A stretch of 24,733 nucleotides of DNA from Chara braunii (Eukaryota; Streptophyta; Charophyceae; Charales; Characeae). How positions within the stretch are numbered: position 1 is the stretch's first letter; every line of letters starts with the position of its first letter. The position numbers were made by a program, and so were the translations under genes. The stretch lies in the NCBI GenBank assembly GCA_003427395.1, contig BFEA01000068.1, positions 3,497,118 to 3,521,850 of the forward strand. The letters run 5' to 3'. A model generated the notes under the pieces. That model searched no databases and had not been told where the DNA came from. It worked only from the letters and a program-made list of their open reading frames with translations. This document shows, piece by piece, positions 9,398 through 17,751 of this stretch.

Positions 9398-9405
9398 TTT
9401 ATATG
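9398..9405 (+). promoter_or_regulatory. Possible TATA box in 5' LTR
   Basis: TTTATATG lies in otherwise GC-rich LTR sequence. The corresponding 3' LTR site reads TTCATATG, so it is not perfectly conserved. A better TATAAAG is present at 23907 in the segment found only in the 3' LTR. Either could be the U3 promoter of the family. Confidence 0.3.
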
Positions 9406-10094
9406 CAGGGCTGCGCCTGTTACCTCCAGGTTGGGGCTTAGCTCGTAAGTATCGAGCCGGGTGAAGGTGATGGCCGGGATGGTGGAGTGACGGGCGGACT
9501 AGCAGCGATGGGCGGACTTAGCGACGACGGGCGGAATAGCGCAGAGGAATAAGGGGAGGGGGCCGAGGGAGTGAACCCGGTCGGACAACAATGCCGGATG
9601 CCTGCACAAATAGCGGGTGAACAGCACGGCGGGGCAGAGTGGGTCAGCGAGAAGAAGGCCGAACCTGGCCAGCATGTTGTGCCAGGTGCGGTCGAAGGAG
9701 ACGGGGGTGAAAGAAAGAGAGAGGTAGTATACGGGAGAGAGAGTGAGAGAGAGAGGGGCGCTCACCCTCAGCGGAGCCACGGGGAGAGCTAGTGCACGAC
9801 TGCGAGGCTGTGTGCTACTACTAAGTCGTAGGCAGCGATGCAGAGCAGAAGGTAGTGCAGGAGATTGGAGGGCAGATGAATGTGGACAGGAAACGACGCC
9901 GAGTGCGTGGGCGTTGAGGAGGAGAAACAAGGGAGATTTTTGCATATCTCGGTCGTTTCTCAACCGATTTGAACGAATCAAATTGCTATCTGGGGGTTTT
10001 GAGGCGAGGCGAAGCTGATGGCGGGGTCGGATCCTACGTAGGAGGAATGGATTAAGCAGTATCCGGGGTGTGGGCTGCGCGGCCATGGTGAGAG

Positions 10095-10294
10095 NNNNNN
10101 NNNNNNNNNNNNNNNNNNNNNNNNNNNNNNNNNNNNNNNNNNNNNNNNNNNNNNNNNNNNNNNNNNNNNNNNNNNNNNNNNNNNNNNNNNNNNNNNNNNN
10201 NNNNNNNNNNNNNNNNNNNNNNNNNNNNNNNNNNNNNNNNNNNNNNNNNNNNNNNNNNNNNNNNNNNNNNNNNNNNNNNNNNNNNNNNNNNNNN
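10095..10294. other. Assembly gap, 200 N
   Basis: Exactly 200 N bases are inserted after GGCCATGGTGAGAG. Round-number gaps usually mean unknown length. Flanks are GA-rich (GTGAGAG before, AGGGGAGAGG after), suggesting an unassembled purine-rich repeat inside the LTR. Confidence 0.98.
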
Positions 10295-10577
10295 AGGGGA
10301 GAGGCTAGGTAGCGGGAGCAGAGCGTCTCACAATAGAGCACCTGGCCATGTTCTAGTAGGAGGTTCATTCTCGTTTTGACGAAGAAGTAACGTTTACACC
10401 CTTCCGCGTCTCGGCAGAAGATTCATGCCTAGTGTGCTTGTCTTATCAGGAAGGGGAAGGGTGAGAGGAGGAGAAGGAGCTTACGTTGTTAGAGCCGGGC
10501 GCTAAAGCTAGTAGAGGTTGCGAGGAGAGAAGACTGGGAGTAGGGGGCGTACCTGGTCATGTTCTGGCGGCATATTC

Positions 10578-10636
10578 TTCCTTTTTTTTGTTTATTTCTC
10601 TTTCTTCCTCTTTTCTCGGCCTTTCTTACACACAGG
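10578..10636 (+). promoter_or_regulatory. Pyrimidine tract with CAG, splice-acceptor-like, in LTR
   Basis: About 50 bases of almost pure pyrimidine (CTTTTTTTTGTTTATTTCTC onward) end in CACACAG|GTGG at 10635. This fits a plant 3' splice site. It lies about 165 bases before the LTR end, so an intron within the leader transcript is conceivable. No matching donor is certain because of the gap upstream. Confidence 0.3.
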
Positions 10637-10801
10637 TGGATGTAGCGGTGCCTCGCGTGACTCTGTCCTGTCGTAGGGACTCGCGAGAGGTACGGCTGGC
10701 GTACTCGGCCGGAGCGGCAAACGCTCTCCGCGACGAGTCCTGCATAATCTTGCGTGACGCGGCCGGGAGGGTCCCCGTGCGAGACCGATGCGCTCGACAG
10801 G

Positions 10802-10821
10802 TGGCGCCGTTGCCGGGGATC
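10802..10821 (+). promoter_or_regulatory. Primer-binding site, tRNA-Asp type
   Basis: TGGCGCCGTTGCCGGGGATC is an exact 20-base complement of the 3' end of plant cytosolic tRNA-Asp (as I know it, ending ...GATCCCCGGCAACGGCGCCA). It sits two bases after the LTR end CGACA, where a minus-strand primer site must be. The same primer class is known from Athila-type and other plant Ty3/Gypsy elements. It fixes the 5' LTR boundary and the element's orientation. Confidence 0.92.
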
Positions 10822-11132
10822 TCGGCTGCCTACCGGGGTCCTTAACAGAACGAACCCAGGTTAAGTGCAGCATGATGATCTAAGCAAAGCGACAAAAAGT
10901 TATAGGAGGGTTGTATATGACGTCATAATAAGACTGAGTGATATGGTATGCGATTAAAGGTTGTATAAAGGGCGCGAATGATTAATGGTGGAACGGGTAG
11001 CTAAACTTAAGGGTGGGATGGTCAAGAAGAACGTAGGGCAGACCCTCTAAACTTGACGAACTGCTTACCGATCTATCCCTTGTTACTCCTGTCAGGTTGG
11101 TTAGCAAAAAGAGGTGAAGATACCGGACGCTG
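10822..11132 (+). other. Leader between primer site and gag
   Basis: This is mostly untranslated leader. An ATG at 10985 opens a basic 21-codon frame (MVERVAKLKGGMVKK...) ending at 11050. One frame over, 11037-11114 is open in the gag frame and reads KLDELLTDLSLVTPVRL up to a TGA at 11115, six codons before the gag ATG used here. The true gag start may therefore be ATG 10985, with a one-base shift near 11047 and a stop at 11115 as lesions. Confidence 0.45.
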
Positions 11133-11729
11133 ATGAAATCGAGCGTGGCCCGGTGGGAAACTCGGCCCGAGGTAATGAAGGTGGCTGCTGGAGCAGGAGG
11201 AGACTGGGCTAAGTTCAAGGCAGAAATGCAGAGGCGGTTCAAGTTAGGGGATGACTTGTTAACGAAGACAGATTTGGAGATGTTACAGCGGGACGAGTTC
11301 TCCACGGTGGGAGCTTTCGCAACGACATTTGAGAAGGCCAAGAAAGTCCCCGGATTGGCGGAAGAAGAACAATGTGTCACTTTCCTGGGGCACTTCAAGA
11401 ATTGGGAGGCCTCGTTGCTAACCAAGAAGGCTGCGCCGGGAAAGAAGCTTACTTGGGCCGCCATAAAGGAGGGCGTAATAGAAGGAGAGCTGGACCAAGT
11501 AGACATCTTCCAAATGCGACAGGCTAGGAAGAAAAGAAAGGCCTTGGACGCCACGACGAGCGGCGGACGAGACTTTAAGAAATTGATAGAAGATGCAGTG
11601 GCCCAACTCGATGCAGAGAAAGAGGCAAAAAGGAAGACTATGGGCGCACCACAGACCCAAGGGAAGGCAAAAAAAGCAGTGGTGCAAAAAGAAGAAGAAG
11701 AGGAAGAGGAAGAGGAGCCTGAGCCATAG
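11133..11729 (+). CDS. gag: Gag, capsid-like part, ending at in-frame UAG
   Basis: This is a 198-codon frame from ATG 11133 to TAG 11727. It has a capsid-like helical segment (DWAKFKAEMQRRF near residues 24-36, then VGAFATTFEKAKKVPGL and VTFLGHFKNWEASLL), a Lys-rich middle and a run of nine Glu codons at the end. Gag assembles the particle that packages element RNA in the cytoplasm. The frame continues without shift after the TAG into the nucleocapsid and protease part. The TAG is therefore either a suppressible stop or, more likely given other lesions, a CAG or TGG codon changed by one transition. The N-terminus is uncertain because the frame is also open upstream of TGA 11115. Confidence 0.8.
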   Translation: MKSSVARWETRPEVMKVAAGAGGDWAKFKAEMQRRFKLGDDLLTKTDLEMLQRDEFSTVGAFATTFEKAKKVPGLAEEEQCVTFLGHFKNWEASLLTKKAAPGKKLTWAAIKEGVIEGELDQVDIFQMRQARKKRKALDATTSGGRDFKKLIEDAVAQLDAEKEAKRKTMGAPQTQGKAKKAVVQKEEEEEEEEEPEP

Positions 11730-14081
11730 AAGTTGACCAAGGTTCAGAGAAAGGCAAGGAACTTGGCTCAAGGAGGGCAGGGCTCAGGAAAGGGGCAGGT
11801 CCCCCAAGCTGTAGCCATGCCACCTCCTGAGTCGCCCAGTCAGGCTGCATCAGCTCACTATGGGCCATGGCCAGGTTGTGGACCTTCGAGTCATTGGCAT
11901 GGGCACTATTCATACGCCCCGTGGCCAATGAGCGGGCCGCATGGGTCGTGCGCCGGACCATCAGTGAGTGCGGCTTCCTGTGGCTGCTCGGGACCCCAAG
12001 CGCAACAAGTGAGCCTCCCGAACCCACCACCAAACCAACCCCAGCAGTCAGCCCCACAAGGTTCGCAAGGCAATCAAGGGGGTGGAAGTGGACAGAACCA
12101 AGGGTGGGGCCGAGGACGGGGGAATGGTGGCCGTGGAGGAAATGGTAGAGGGAATGGTGGTGGTAACACTTCAGGTGGAGGAAACGAGGGTTGGACGGCA
12201 TCCGGGAGTCAAGGCGGTCAAGAGGGGGGAAGAGGTGCTGGCAGAGGGAGAGTGGACTGGAGAAACGCCATTTGCTGGCATTGTTGGCAGAAAGGCCATA
12301 CTATTAAGTTCTGCCACGTCAGGAGGAACGACAAGGACGAAGGCTTAATTAGCACCAACTATGATGGAGACATGTACGACAAGTGGGGGTACCACCTTGA
12401 CCCGAAGATTCCAGGCGGTACGAGGAAGGAAGCCCTGCGAAGGGCTGAGGCCGGTGAGCCACCCGCACCTCCAGCCATGTTTCGGATATGGCAAGAGAAA
12501 GAGGTCCGTAGTGACGTCAAGGTGGAGGAGGTAGGAGAGAATGCAGAGGTGGAGCAAGAAAAGAAGGCAGGCACCACTAAGATAGAACTGATCACAGTGG
12601 AGTCCGACGATGAGATTGAGGAAGATTGCTGGAACAGGCCGCTGCATGCTGAGACAGGGGAAGATTATTGGAGAACGGCCCGACAAACAATGGAGAGAAT
12701 AGAGGACCTGATAGACAAAGTCGAGAGATACCAACAGAAGCTGGCTGATATGTGCGAAGAAGTCAAGGGGTGGCAAGGTAAGGAGCCATCGGTATACCTC
12801 TACGACTTAGGTCCGGGGTCGCAAGGAGGGTCCGGGAATCTACCAAACGTCACGACCTCAAGAGCGACGCCTCGATACGGAATGACCTTTAGACCACCCT
12901 CCAGGATGGGGAGGGCGCCTCATGTCGTTAGGACAAGGGCTAAAGGGTCAGTGAGTCCCGAAGAACCAGCCAAGGATGTTCCTGAACCTAGTGGAGAGAA
13001 AGAGGTAGTGGACGTTCCAGAAGGAGAGGATGACGAAGATGATAGGTTGAGGAAGGAAGAGGATGAGAGGGCCGAGCAAAGGGCCAAGAAGAGGGGTGCC
13101 AGGCCTGATACAGACAAGGCACAAGAAGTAAAGAAGAAGAAGTACGTTGTCCGAGTGGAAGAAGGTTTCGATGTGAAAAAGATAATGGACAGAATCCTAG
13201 AGGGTCATAATCACCTTATGAACCTGAAGGACGTACTAGCCTCAGCGCCTAGACTTAGGGATGAGTTCAGAGCAAGACTATTCAGGAAGATGGTAGCCAG
13301 CATACGATTGGGGACTATAATCCCTAAGGAGGCGGAGTGGGTTGAAACGGGTACTAAGATGGAGTGGAAGTCTGTCGCCTGTGGCTGCCTTGACGTTGTG
13401 GTAAGAGGGAAGACATGCACCCCAATGGTGGACAGTGGAGCGAAAATGAACCTCATAAAGGAGAAACATGCCGTACGGCTGGGAATGGAGATAGCTTGCT
13501 CCGACAACGGGGTTTTGATGGGGACCAATAGCCGATCGATATTCATTGGGACCGCGTCGTCAGTAATATTGGAAATTGGAAAGGTGAAAGTAAGGAGCTG
13601 TTTCTTTGTGATGCCTGACTTGGACCACCCTATTTTACTTGGGAGATCGTTCCTGAGCAGGACCGAGATGGTCATCCTCAATAAACATGACGGAACTATG
13701 TTCCTCGTCCTGTGCGACCCCGTATGTGGGAATTACGAGGTCATCACCTGCAAGAACACAGGACCCAAGAGTGTAAGGAACCGGCCTAACCCCGGTTCGT
13801 TCACAATCGAAGAATCAGAAGAAGAAAGGTTAAGGATTGAGAACAGCAGGCTTGAGGAGGTAAGGGAGCCAGAGGCGCTGATTCTAAGCTTGGCGAACAT
13901 AGGCGACGCTATGGACATAGTATCGACCTATGGGATGGCGGATCCTGAGGCTGTGGAGGCCTTGAGAGAGAAGGTAGTAGAGCAAATGGGTACAGGAGAG
14001 ATGAAATTGGTATATCGAACATTTGGTCAGACAGGTGGAGAGAGTGGAGCGCAACCCCAGAGCGCAATCGACCTTTTTTAG
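11730..14081 (+). CDS. gag-pro: Gag nucleocapsid plus aspartic protease
   Basis: This continues the gag frame after TAG 11727; a TTG at 11733 opens it but is not a credible start. Order: Pro/Gln-rich spacer; RGG-type Gly/Arg/Asn-rich tract (about 12060-12255); CCHC zinc knuckle C-x2-C-x4-H-x4-C at 12273-12314; an acidic and charged linker (12480-13130) rich in Glu and Lys; a helical segment with ASAPRLRDEF near 13236; then a retropepsin-type protease with active-site DSGA at 13431-13442 and the flap-side ILLGRSFL near 13632. The knuckle and RGG tract bind element RNA, and the protease matures the polyprotein. The frame stops at TAG 14079. RT follows only after two one-base shifts, so in this copy Pro and Pol are disconnected. 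Confidence 0.88.
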   Translation, partial: KLTKVQRKARNLAQGGQGSGKGQVPQAVAMPPPESPSQAASAHYGPWPGCGPSSHWHGHYSYAPWPMSGPHGSCAGPSVSAASCGCSGPQAQQVSLPNPPPNQPQQSAPQGSQGNQGGGSGQNQGWGRGRGNGGRGGNGRGNGGGNTSGGGNEGWTASGSQGGQEGGRGAGRGRVDWRNAICWHCWQKGHTIKFCHVRRNDKDEGLISTNYDGDMYDKWGYHLDPKIPGGTRKEALRRAEAGEPPAPPAMFRIWQEKEVRSDVKVEEVGENAEVEQEKKAGTTKIELITVESDDEIEEDCWNRPLHAETGEDYWRTARQTMERIEDLIDKVERYQQKLADMCEEVKGWQGKEPSVYLYDLGPGSQGGSGNLPNVTTSRATPRYGMTFRPPSRMGRAPHVVRTRAKGSVSPEEPAKDVPEPSGEKEVVDVPEGEDDEDDRLRKEEDERAEQRAKKRGARPDTDKAQEVKKKKYVVRVEEGFDVKKIMDRILEGHNHLMNLKDVLASAPRLRDEFRARLFRKMVASIRLGTIIPKEAEWVETGTKMEWKSVACGCLDVVVRGKTCTPMVDSGAKMNLIKEKHAVRLGMEIACSDNGVLMGTNSRSIFIGTASSVILEIGKVKVRSCFFVMPDLDHPILLGRSFLSRTEMVILNKHDGTMFLVLCDPVCGNYEVITCKNTGPKSVRNRPNPGSFTIEESEEERLRIENSRLEEVREPEALILSLANIGDAMDIVSTYGMADPEAVEALREKVVEQMGTGEMKLVYRTFGQTGGESGAQPQSAIDLF

Positions 14082-14381
14082 GGGTGGGCTCAAGCAGGGC
14101 GCCCAAAGGCGGTACTAAAGGGTAGACCAAAAGTGCCGCCCCGTTCCCGTACCCGTTACTGAAGAACAGGAGGTATACTACAAGCGGGAGCGAAAGTTGA
14201 TACGACAGATGCGAGAAAGGACAGAAAGTGGACCATGCCGTATCAATGCCGAGACAGAGAAGGCGCTGATCATAAGGGAGCCTGACTTTCTTACGGCGCA
14301 GGAGGAGAAATTTGTGGTGGACACCATAAGAGGAGGCATGCTGCATATGCCTTCAGTGATGATGAGAGAGGCCGACTGATC
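14082..14381 (+). pseudogene. pol: Protease-RT linker, split over two frames
   Basis: After TAG 14079 the gag-pro frame stays open to TGA 14160. The next frame (+1) is open from 14119 to TGA 14377-14379 and encodes a charged linker (TEEQEVYYKRERKL, then INAETEKALIIREPDF) that plausibly leads into RT. Continuing into RT needs a shift to the first frame near 14130-14150 and back near 14376, consistent with a one-base insertion and a one-base deletion. Programmed frameshifting is not needed to explain this and no strong slippery heptamer was seen. Confidence 0.6.
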
Positions 14382-16988
14382 GTGGATATTATCCCAATGA
14401 TTATGATACATACCGTACCCCACGAACCGTGGAACTTGCGAGGTGCGCGGTATCCTAATCCCGCTGACGAAGAGAAGGTGGTCAACTACCTTGATGGGAA
14501 GATCCACACTCATGTGGCAGATTACTCGAGCAGACCGTATGCATCCCCATGGTTTTGTTTTGTCAAACCCAATGCGACGCTGAGGTGGATACAGGATTTA
14601 CAGCGCCTGAATGCTGTGACGGTGAGGGACGCAGGGGGTCTCCCCAACGCTGATGCGCATTCGAAGGCATGCGCTGGGAGGGCCATCATATCACTCATTG
14701 ACTTGTATTCAGGCTACGATCAGTTCCCTGTATACCCGTTTGACCGGCCTATGACAGCCATGCATACCCCTCGAGGGCTGATCCACACGAACGTCGCACC
14801 GCAGGGGTGGACGAATGCGGTCGCTATGGTCCAGCGACACATGGTGAGGGCGATGCAGCCCATAAGTCCTCACATCACGCAGCCCTACATTGATGATCTA
14901 GCCGTAAAAGGGCCCAAAGAGAAGGACGAGCAGGAGGTGGTGCCACGGATCAGGTGCTTTGGGTGGGATCATGTGCAAGACTTGTGCAAGGTCCTGGACC
15001 TCTTGAAGGAGCATAACCTCACTGCCAGTAGACCAAAATCGAGGCACTGCATGAGTGGTGCCACTATCTTAGGATTTGTGTGCGACGAGAGGGGTCGTCG
15101 GCCAGATACTAAGAAGACTAACAAAATTCTCGACTGGCCAACACCATTCCAGACTATCACGGAGGTGAGAAGTTTTCTGGGCACGTGTGGGTTTTGGAGG
15201 ATCTTTATTAAGGGATTTGCGACAAAAACTGAACAGTTGAGGAAACTTGTGCGTCAAGGACAAGATTGGGAGTGGGGAGACCAGCAAGAATCGGTGATAG
15301 AAGGCCTGAAGAAAGAGTTCGAGGAAGGAGGTCTAGTACGGGGGGTACCGGACCATGCGGCGGTGATGACCAGACCGTTTATTGTGGAGACGGATGTAGG
15401 GCCGACTGCGTTAGGAGGAGTGTTGATCCAGCGAGACCCCAACGGAGAAGAGCGACCATTAAGATTCGAGAGTCGGACGCTTAATACGTCTGAGAGGAAC
15501 TACTCTCAGTTCAAGCGCGAAACCTTGGCAGTTCTTCACTGTTTGAGGATCTTCAGAAACTACCTCTTCGGCAGCAGGTTCGTACTAAGGGTGGACGCTA
15601 CGGCATTGGCTGGTTCCCTAAAAAACTTTGCTCCTTCAGATCCAACTATCGCTAGGTGGCTGACCTACATCTGGATGTTCGACTTCGAGTTGGAGCGAAT
15701 TCCAGGGAACAAGAACAGGGCGAACGGGCTGAGTCGAGTCGACTGGGACAAAAACCATCAGGGAGTGATCGAGGATACTCCACCAGTCGACGAATTTTTG
15801 GACAGCGAGGACGATGTGAGACTTCACATCAACTCCTGGGCATTGGCCGTGGGTAAGTACGTTACTCCTGGGCGACCTATATGGCTTGCGTCTCCGGGAC
15901 ATGTACGACGACCAGACTTGGTCCTCAAACCCTATATTGAAGAAGATTCTTGGGGAATGTCGGGCGTAGGTTGGATGATGGAGCTGGCCTTAGCAGGCAA
16001 GTATGAGCTGCAGGAAGACCCGCTTACAATTGAAAATGGGGCGCTACATGTGGGTAAGCACGAGAAGATGATAGGTGGGGTGTACCTGCTGGCAAATGCG
16101 CTGCTTCAGGAAGAGACAGTCAGAAATACGGTACTAAACCAGGAAGAGGAGATAGAGCCGGGAGGAGGTGACAACGTGATCCACGAGAGAAAAGATGGTG
16201 ACTTCGAAGAGTGGGAGATCAAGGAAGCGTTTCGAGCAGAGGAGTATGAGGGGGTATACCTTGAACTCGGCATGCTTCTTTCGTGCGAGATGAGGGAAAG
16301 GGACGCCTACGCGCAAGTTCTGAAGATGAGGCCTAGTTTCCTGGTGAGGGATGACCATCTGTTCATGAGGAGCAAAGGAAGGGACCCCAGGAGAGTAGTC
16401 TGTGGCGTCGCTCGCCAGATCAACATTATGGCGGCACTGCACGACGGTATGGCAGGTGGCCACAGAGGTGCGGATATGACATACCTGAAGATCCACGAGT
16501 TGTACTATTGGGATGGCATGGAGCAGATGATTGATGACTATTGTAAGTCTTGCGTGCCATGCCAGGAACGGTCTTCTCTCAGACCCAGGGAGCCGCTGCA
16601 CCCAAGGTACGTTCGTGAGGTTGGAGCAGTCGTGCACTTGGATCTATTGGCAATGCCGTTGGGGATAGGGAACTGCAATTTCATCTTTGATGCACGGGAC
16701 AACCTCTCGGGTTTTGTGGATGGCAGAGCCATTCGCACGAAGACTGGAGAGACATTGGCCCGATGCATCGAAGAGTACTATTTTCGCTACCCCTTTGTGT
16801 CCAGATTCGTGATGGATAGAGGGTCTGAGTTCACATGTAAAGAAGTGAAGGCTCTTTTGAAGAAGTATGGGGTAATCGCTGAGTACACTACTGCAGCGCA
16901 CCCTCAGGCCAACGCACCTGTGGAGAGGGGGCATAGCACCATCACAAATCTTCTTGCCAAGTGGAACGGTGGCAGGCCTAATCAGTGA
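14382..16988 (+). CDS. pol: Pol: reverse transcriptase, RNase H, integrase core
   Basis: This is an 868-codon open stretch; its GTG opening is an artefact of the upstream frameshift. RT: YASPWFCFVKPN, then LIDLYSGYDQF with catalytic Asp (14700) and YIDD at 14886-14897. RNase H: ETDVGPTALGG with Asp at 15393, the KRETLAVLHCL Glu, and RANGLSR at 15717-15737, where families normally have RAD; the last catalytic Asp is Asn here. A roughly 230-residue linker follows. Integrase: zinc module H-x6-H (16440, 16461) with C-x2-C (16542, 16551), then catalytic D (16641), D (16815) and E (16923) with exact D-x35-E spacing. It copies element RNA to DNA and inserts it. TGA at 16986 stops it prematurely, replacing a likely TGG. 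Confidence 0.93.
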   Translation: MDIIPMIMIHTVPHEPWNLRGARYPNPADEEKVVNYLDGKIHTHVADYSSRPYASPWFCFVKPNATLRWIQDLQRLNAVTVRDAGGLPNADAHSKACAGRAIISLIDLYSGYDQFPVYPFDRPMTAMHTPRGLIHTNVAPQGWTNAVAMVQRHMVRAMQPISPHITQPYIDDLAVKGPKEKDEQEVVPRIRCFGWDHVQDLCKVLDLLKEHNLTASRPKSRHCMSGATILGFVCDERGRRPDTKKTNKILDWPTPFQTITEVRSFLGTCGFWRIFIKGFATKTEQLRKLVRQGQDWEWGDQQESVIEGLKKEFEEGGLVRGVPDHAAVMTRPFIVETDVGPTALGGVLIQRDPNGEERPLRFESRTLNTSERNYSQFKRETLAVLHCLRIFRNYLFGSRFVLRVDATALAGSLKNFAPSDPTIARWLTYIWMFDFELERIPGNKNRANGLSRVDWDKNHQGVIEDTPPVDEFLDSEDDVRLHINSWALAVGKYVTPGRPIWLASPGHVRRPDLVLKPYIEEDSWGMSGVGWMMELALAGKYELQEDPLTIENGALHVGKHEKMIGGVYLLANALLQEETVRNTVLNQEEEIEPGGGDNVIHERKDGDFEEWEIKEAFRAEEYEGVYLELGMLLSCEMRERDAYAQVLKMRPSFLVRDDHLFMRSKGRDPRRVVCGVARQINIMAALHDGMAGGHRGADMTYLKIHELYYWDGMEQMIDDYCKSCVPCQERSSLRPREPLHPRYVREVGAVVHLDLLAMPLGIGNCNFIFDARDNLSGFVDGRAIRTKTGETLARCIEEYYFRYPFVSRFVMDRGSEFTCKEVKALLKKYGVIAEYTTAAHPQANAPVERGHSTITNLLAKWNGGRPNQ

Positions 16989-17516
16989 CCGAACTTTCTG
17001 AGAGTCGCTTTCTTCGTAGATAACATCACTATCAGGAGGAGCACTGGCTATGCACCGGCTACGCTATGGTACGGCAGGCATGCGACGTTTCCCATTGAAA
17101 GCTTCCTGAAAACTTGGAGGCGACAGGACCTCGAGACTGATCTGACCTTTGAGGAACTGCTGGATTTGAGGGCACGACAGATCGGCGTTATTGAGGACAG
17201 GATTGAGGAGGCAGCAAGTAGAACCGTGGACAGCCGTACCAAGGACAAGTTCCGGTGGGACAAGATGGCGAGGCTAAGAAAGGAGCCTCTCAAGGCGGAA
17301 GACGTTGTGTTGTTGTATGACTCGTCCCTGGAAAAGCAGTGGTCGCGGAAGTTGGATAAGAGGTGGTTGGGGCCTTACAGGGTCACCAGATGTGGTGAAC
17401 ATGGTGCCTACCAAATCGAAGAGTTGAATGGGACGGCATGGAAGGACTGGGTGTCAGGCTCGAGGCTAAAAAAGTTTGTGGCTCGGGACGAGGTGAGCAG
17501 GGGTCTCACCACTTAG
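16989..17516 (+). CDS. pol: Integrase C-terminal part with GPY motif
   Basis: Same frame as the integrase core, directly after TGA 16986. It encodes the end of the core (VDNITIRRSTGYAPATLWYG), a helical region and the GPY/F module WLGPYRV (tac at 17376) followed by AYQIEELNG and GSRLKKF, typical of Ty3/Gypsy integrase tails. It ends at TAG 17514 soon after this module, so no chromodomain is present. A single one-base reversal at 16986 would join it to the core, so this is one gene broken by a nonsense change, not a separate gene. Confidence 0.88.
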   Translation, partial: PNFLRVAFFVDNITIRRSTGYAPATLWYGRHATFPIESFLKTWRRQDLETDLTFEELLDLRARQIGVIEDRIEEAASRTVDSRTKDKFRWDKMARLRKEPLKAEDVVLLYDSSLEKQWSRKLDKRWLGPYRVTRCGEHGAYQIEELNGTAWKDWVSGSRLKKFVARDEVSRGLTT

Positions 17517-17751
17517 AGTCATCTCGTGATTACTTCAGGTGCTGCCCTCAGTAGAATAACGTGATAGGTTGTGGTTAGACTTGCATGTGTGTATGACTAT
17601 GTATGCGTGTGTGCGCGTAGGTAGGTAGTTGAGATAGGTGTGGGAGGGTTATGTCTGTCTCCTGATGTGTTTTGTCTGACATCGCTTACCCTCTGTGTGC
17701 TTCTGTTCACCTCTTCCCTGTTGTGCAGGCTTGATACCGCTTGGGGCAGCC
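17517..17751 (+). promoter_or_regulatory. Spacer with splice-acceptor-like tract before second gag
   Basis: This is a non-coding spacer. A TG/GTAG-rich stretch lies at 17583-17640. A pyrimidine-rich tract then runs from about 17688 to the TTGTGCAG at 17722-17729, a good match to a plant 3' splice site 22 bases before ATG 17752. A spliced subgenomic transcript would be one way to express a coding region placed after pol. A GTTAAG (10859) after the primer site and a GTAATG (11170) in gag are weak donor candidates. Confidence 0.4.

Larger units (their letters stand above)
8757..10799 (+). repeat. 5' LTR (contains assembly gap)
   Basis: It starts TGTCGG and ends CGACA, flanked by ACCGG on the left and GG plus the primer site on the right. 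Bases 8757-9446 align to 21941-22610 and 9447-10094 to 24074-24733. Its nominal length is 2,043 bases including 200 N. Compared with the 3' LTR it has a 17-base GC-rich extra near 9205-9221 and lacks the 1.46-kb segment found at 22611-24073. Open frames inside it appear in both LTRs simply because the LTRs are copies. A TTTATATG candidate TATA box lies at 9398. Confidence 0.93.

Noticed and set aside
9571-9792. 73-aa open frame also present at 24198-24419 in nearly identical form
   Set aside because: It lies in the LTR, so its conservation only reflects the LTR duplication; no motif or coding signal.
9499-10368. 289-codon minus-strand open frame
   Set aside because: It runs through 200 N bases; the openness is partly artificial and it is inside the LTR, like its counterpart at 24126-24725.
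11638-12201. 187-codon minus-strand frame and others antisense to gag-pol
   Set aside because: They are shadows of the Gly/Pro/Gln-rich sense coding sequence with low-complexity antisense translations.
14076-14082. CTTTTTTAG as a programmed frameshift site
   Set aside because: The next useful frame is only open from 14119, past a TAA in that frame, so slipping at 14076 would not reach pol.
15740-16440. Second (archaeal-type) RNase H as in Tat/Ogre elements
   Set aside because: No catalytic acid pattern visible in the linker by eye.
17517-17751. Chromodomain after integrase
   Set aside because: The frame ends at 17516 soon after the GPY module; nothing chromodomain-like follows.
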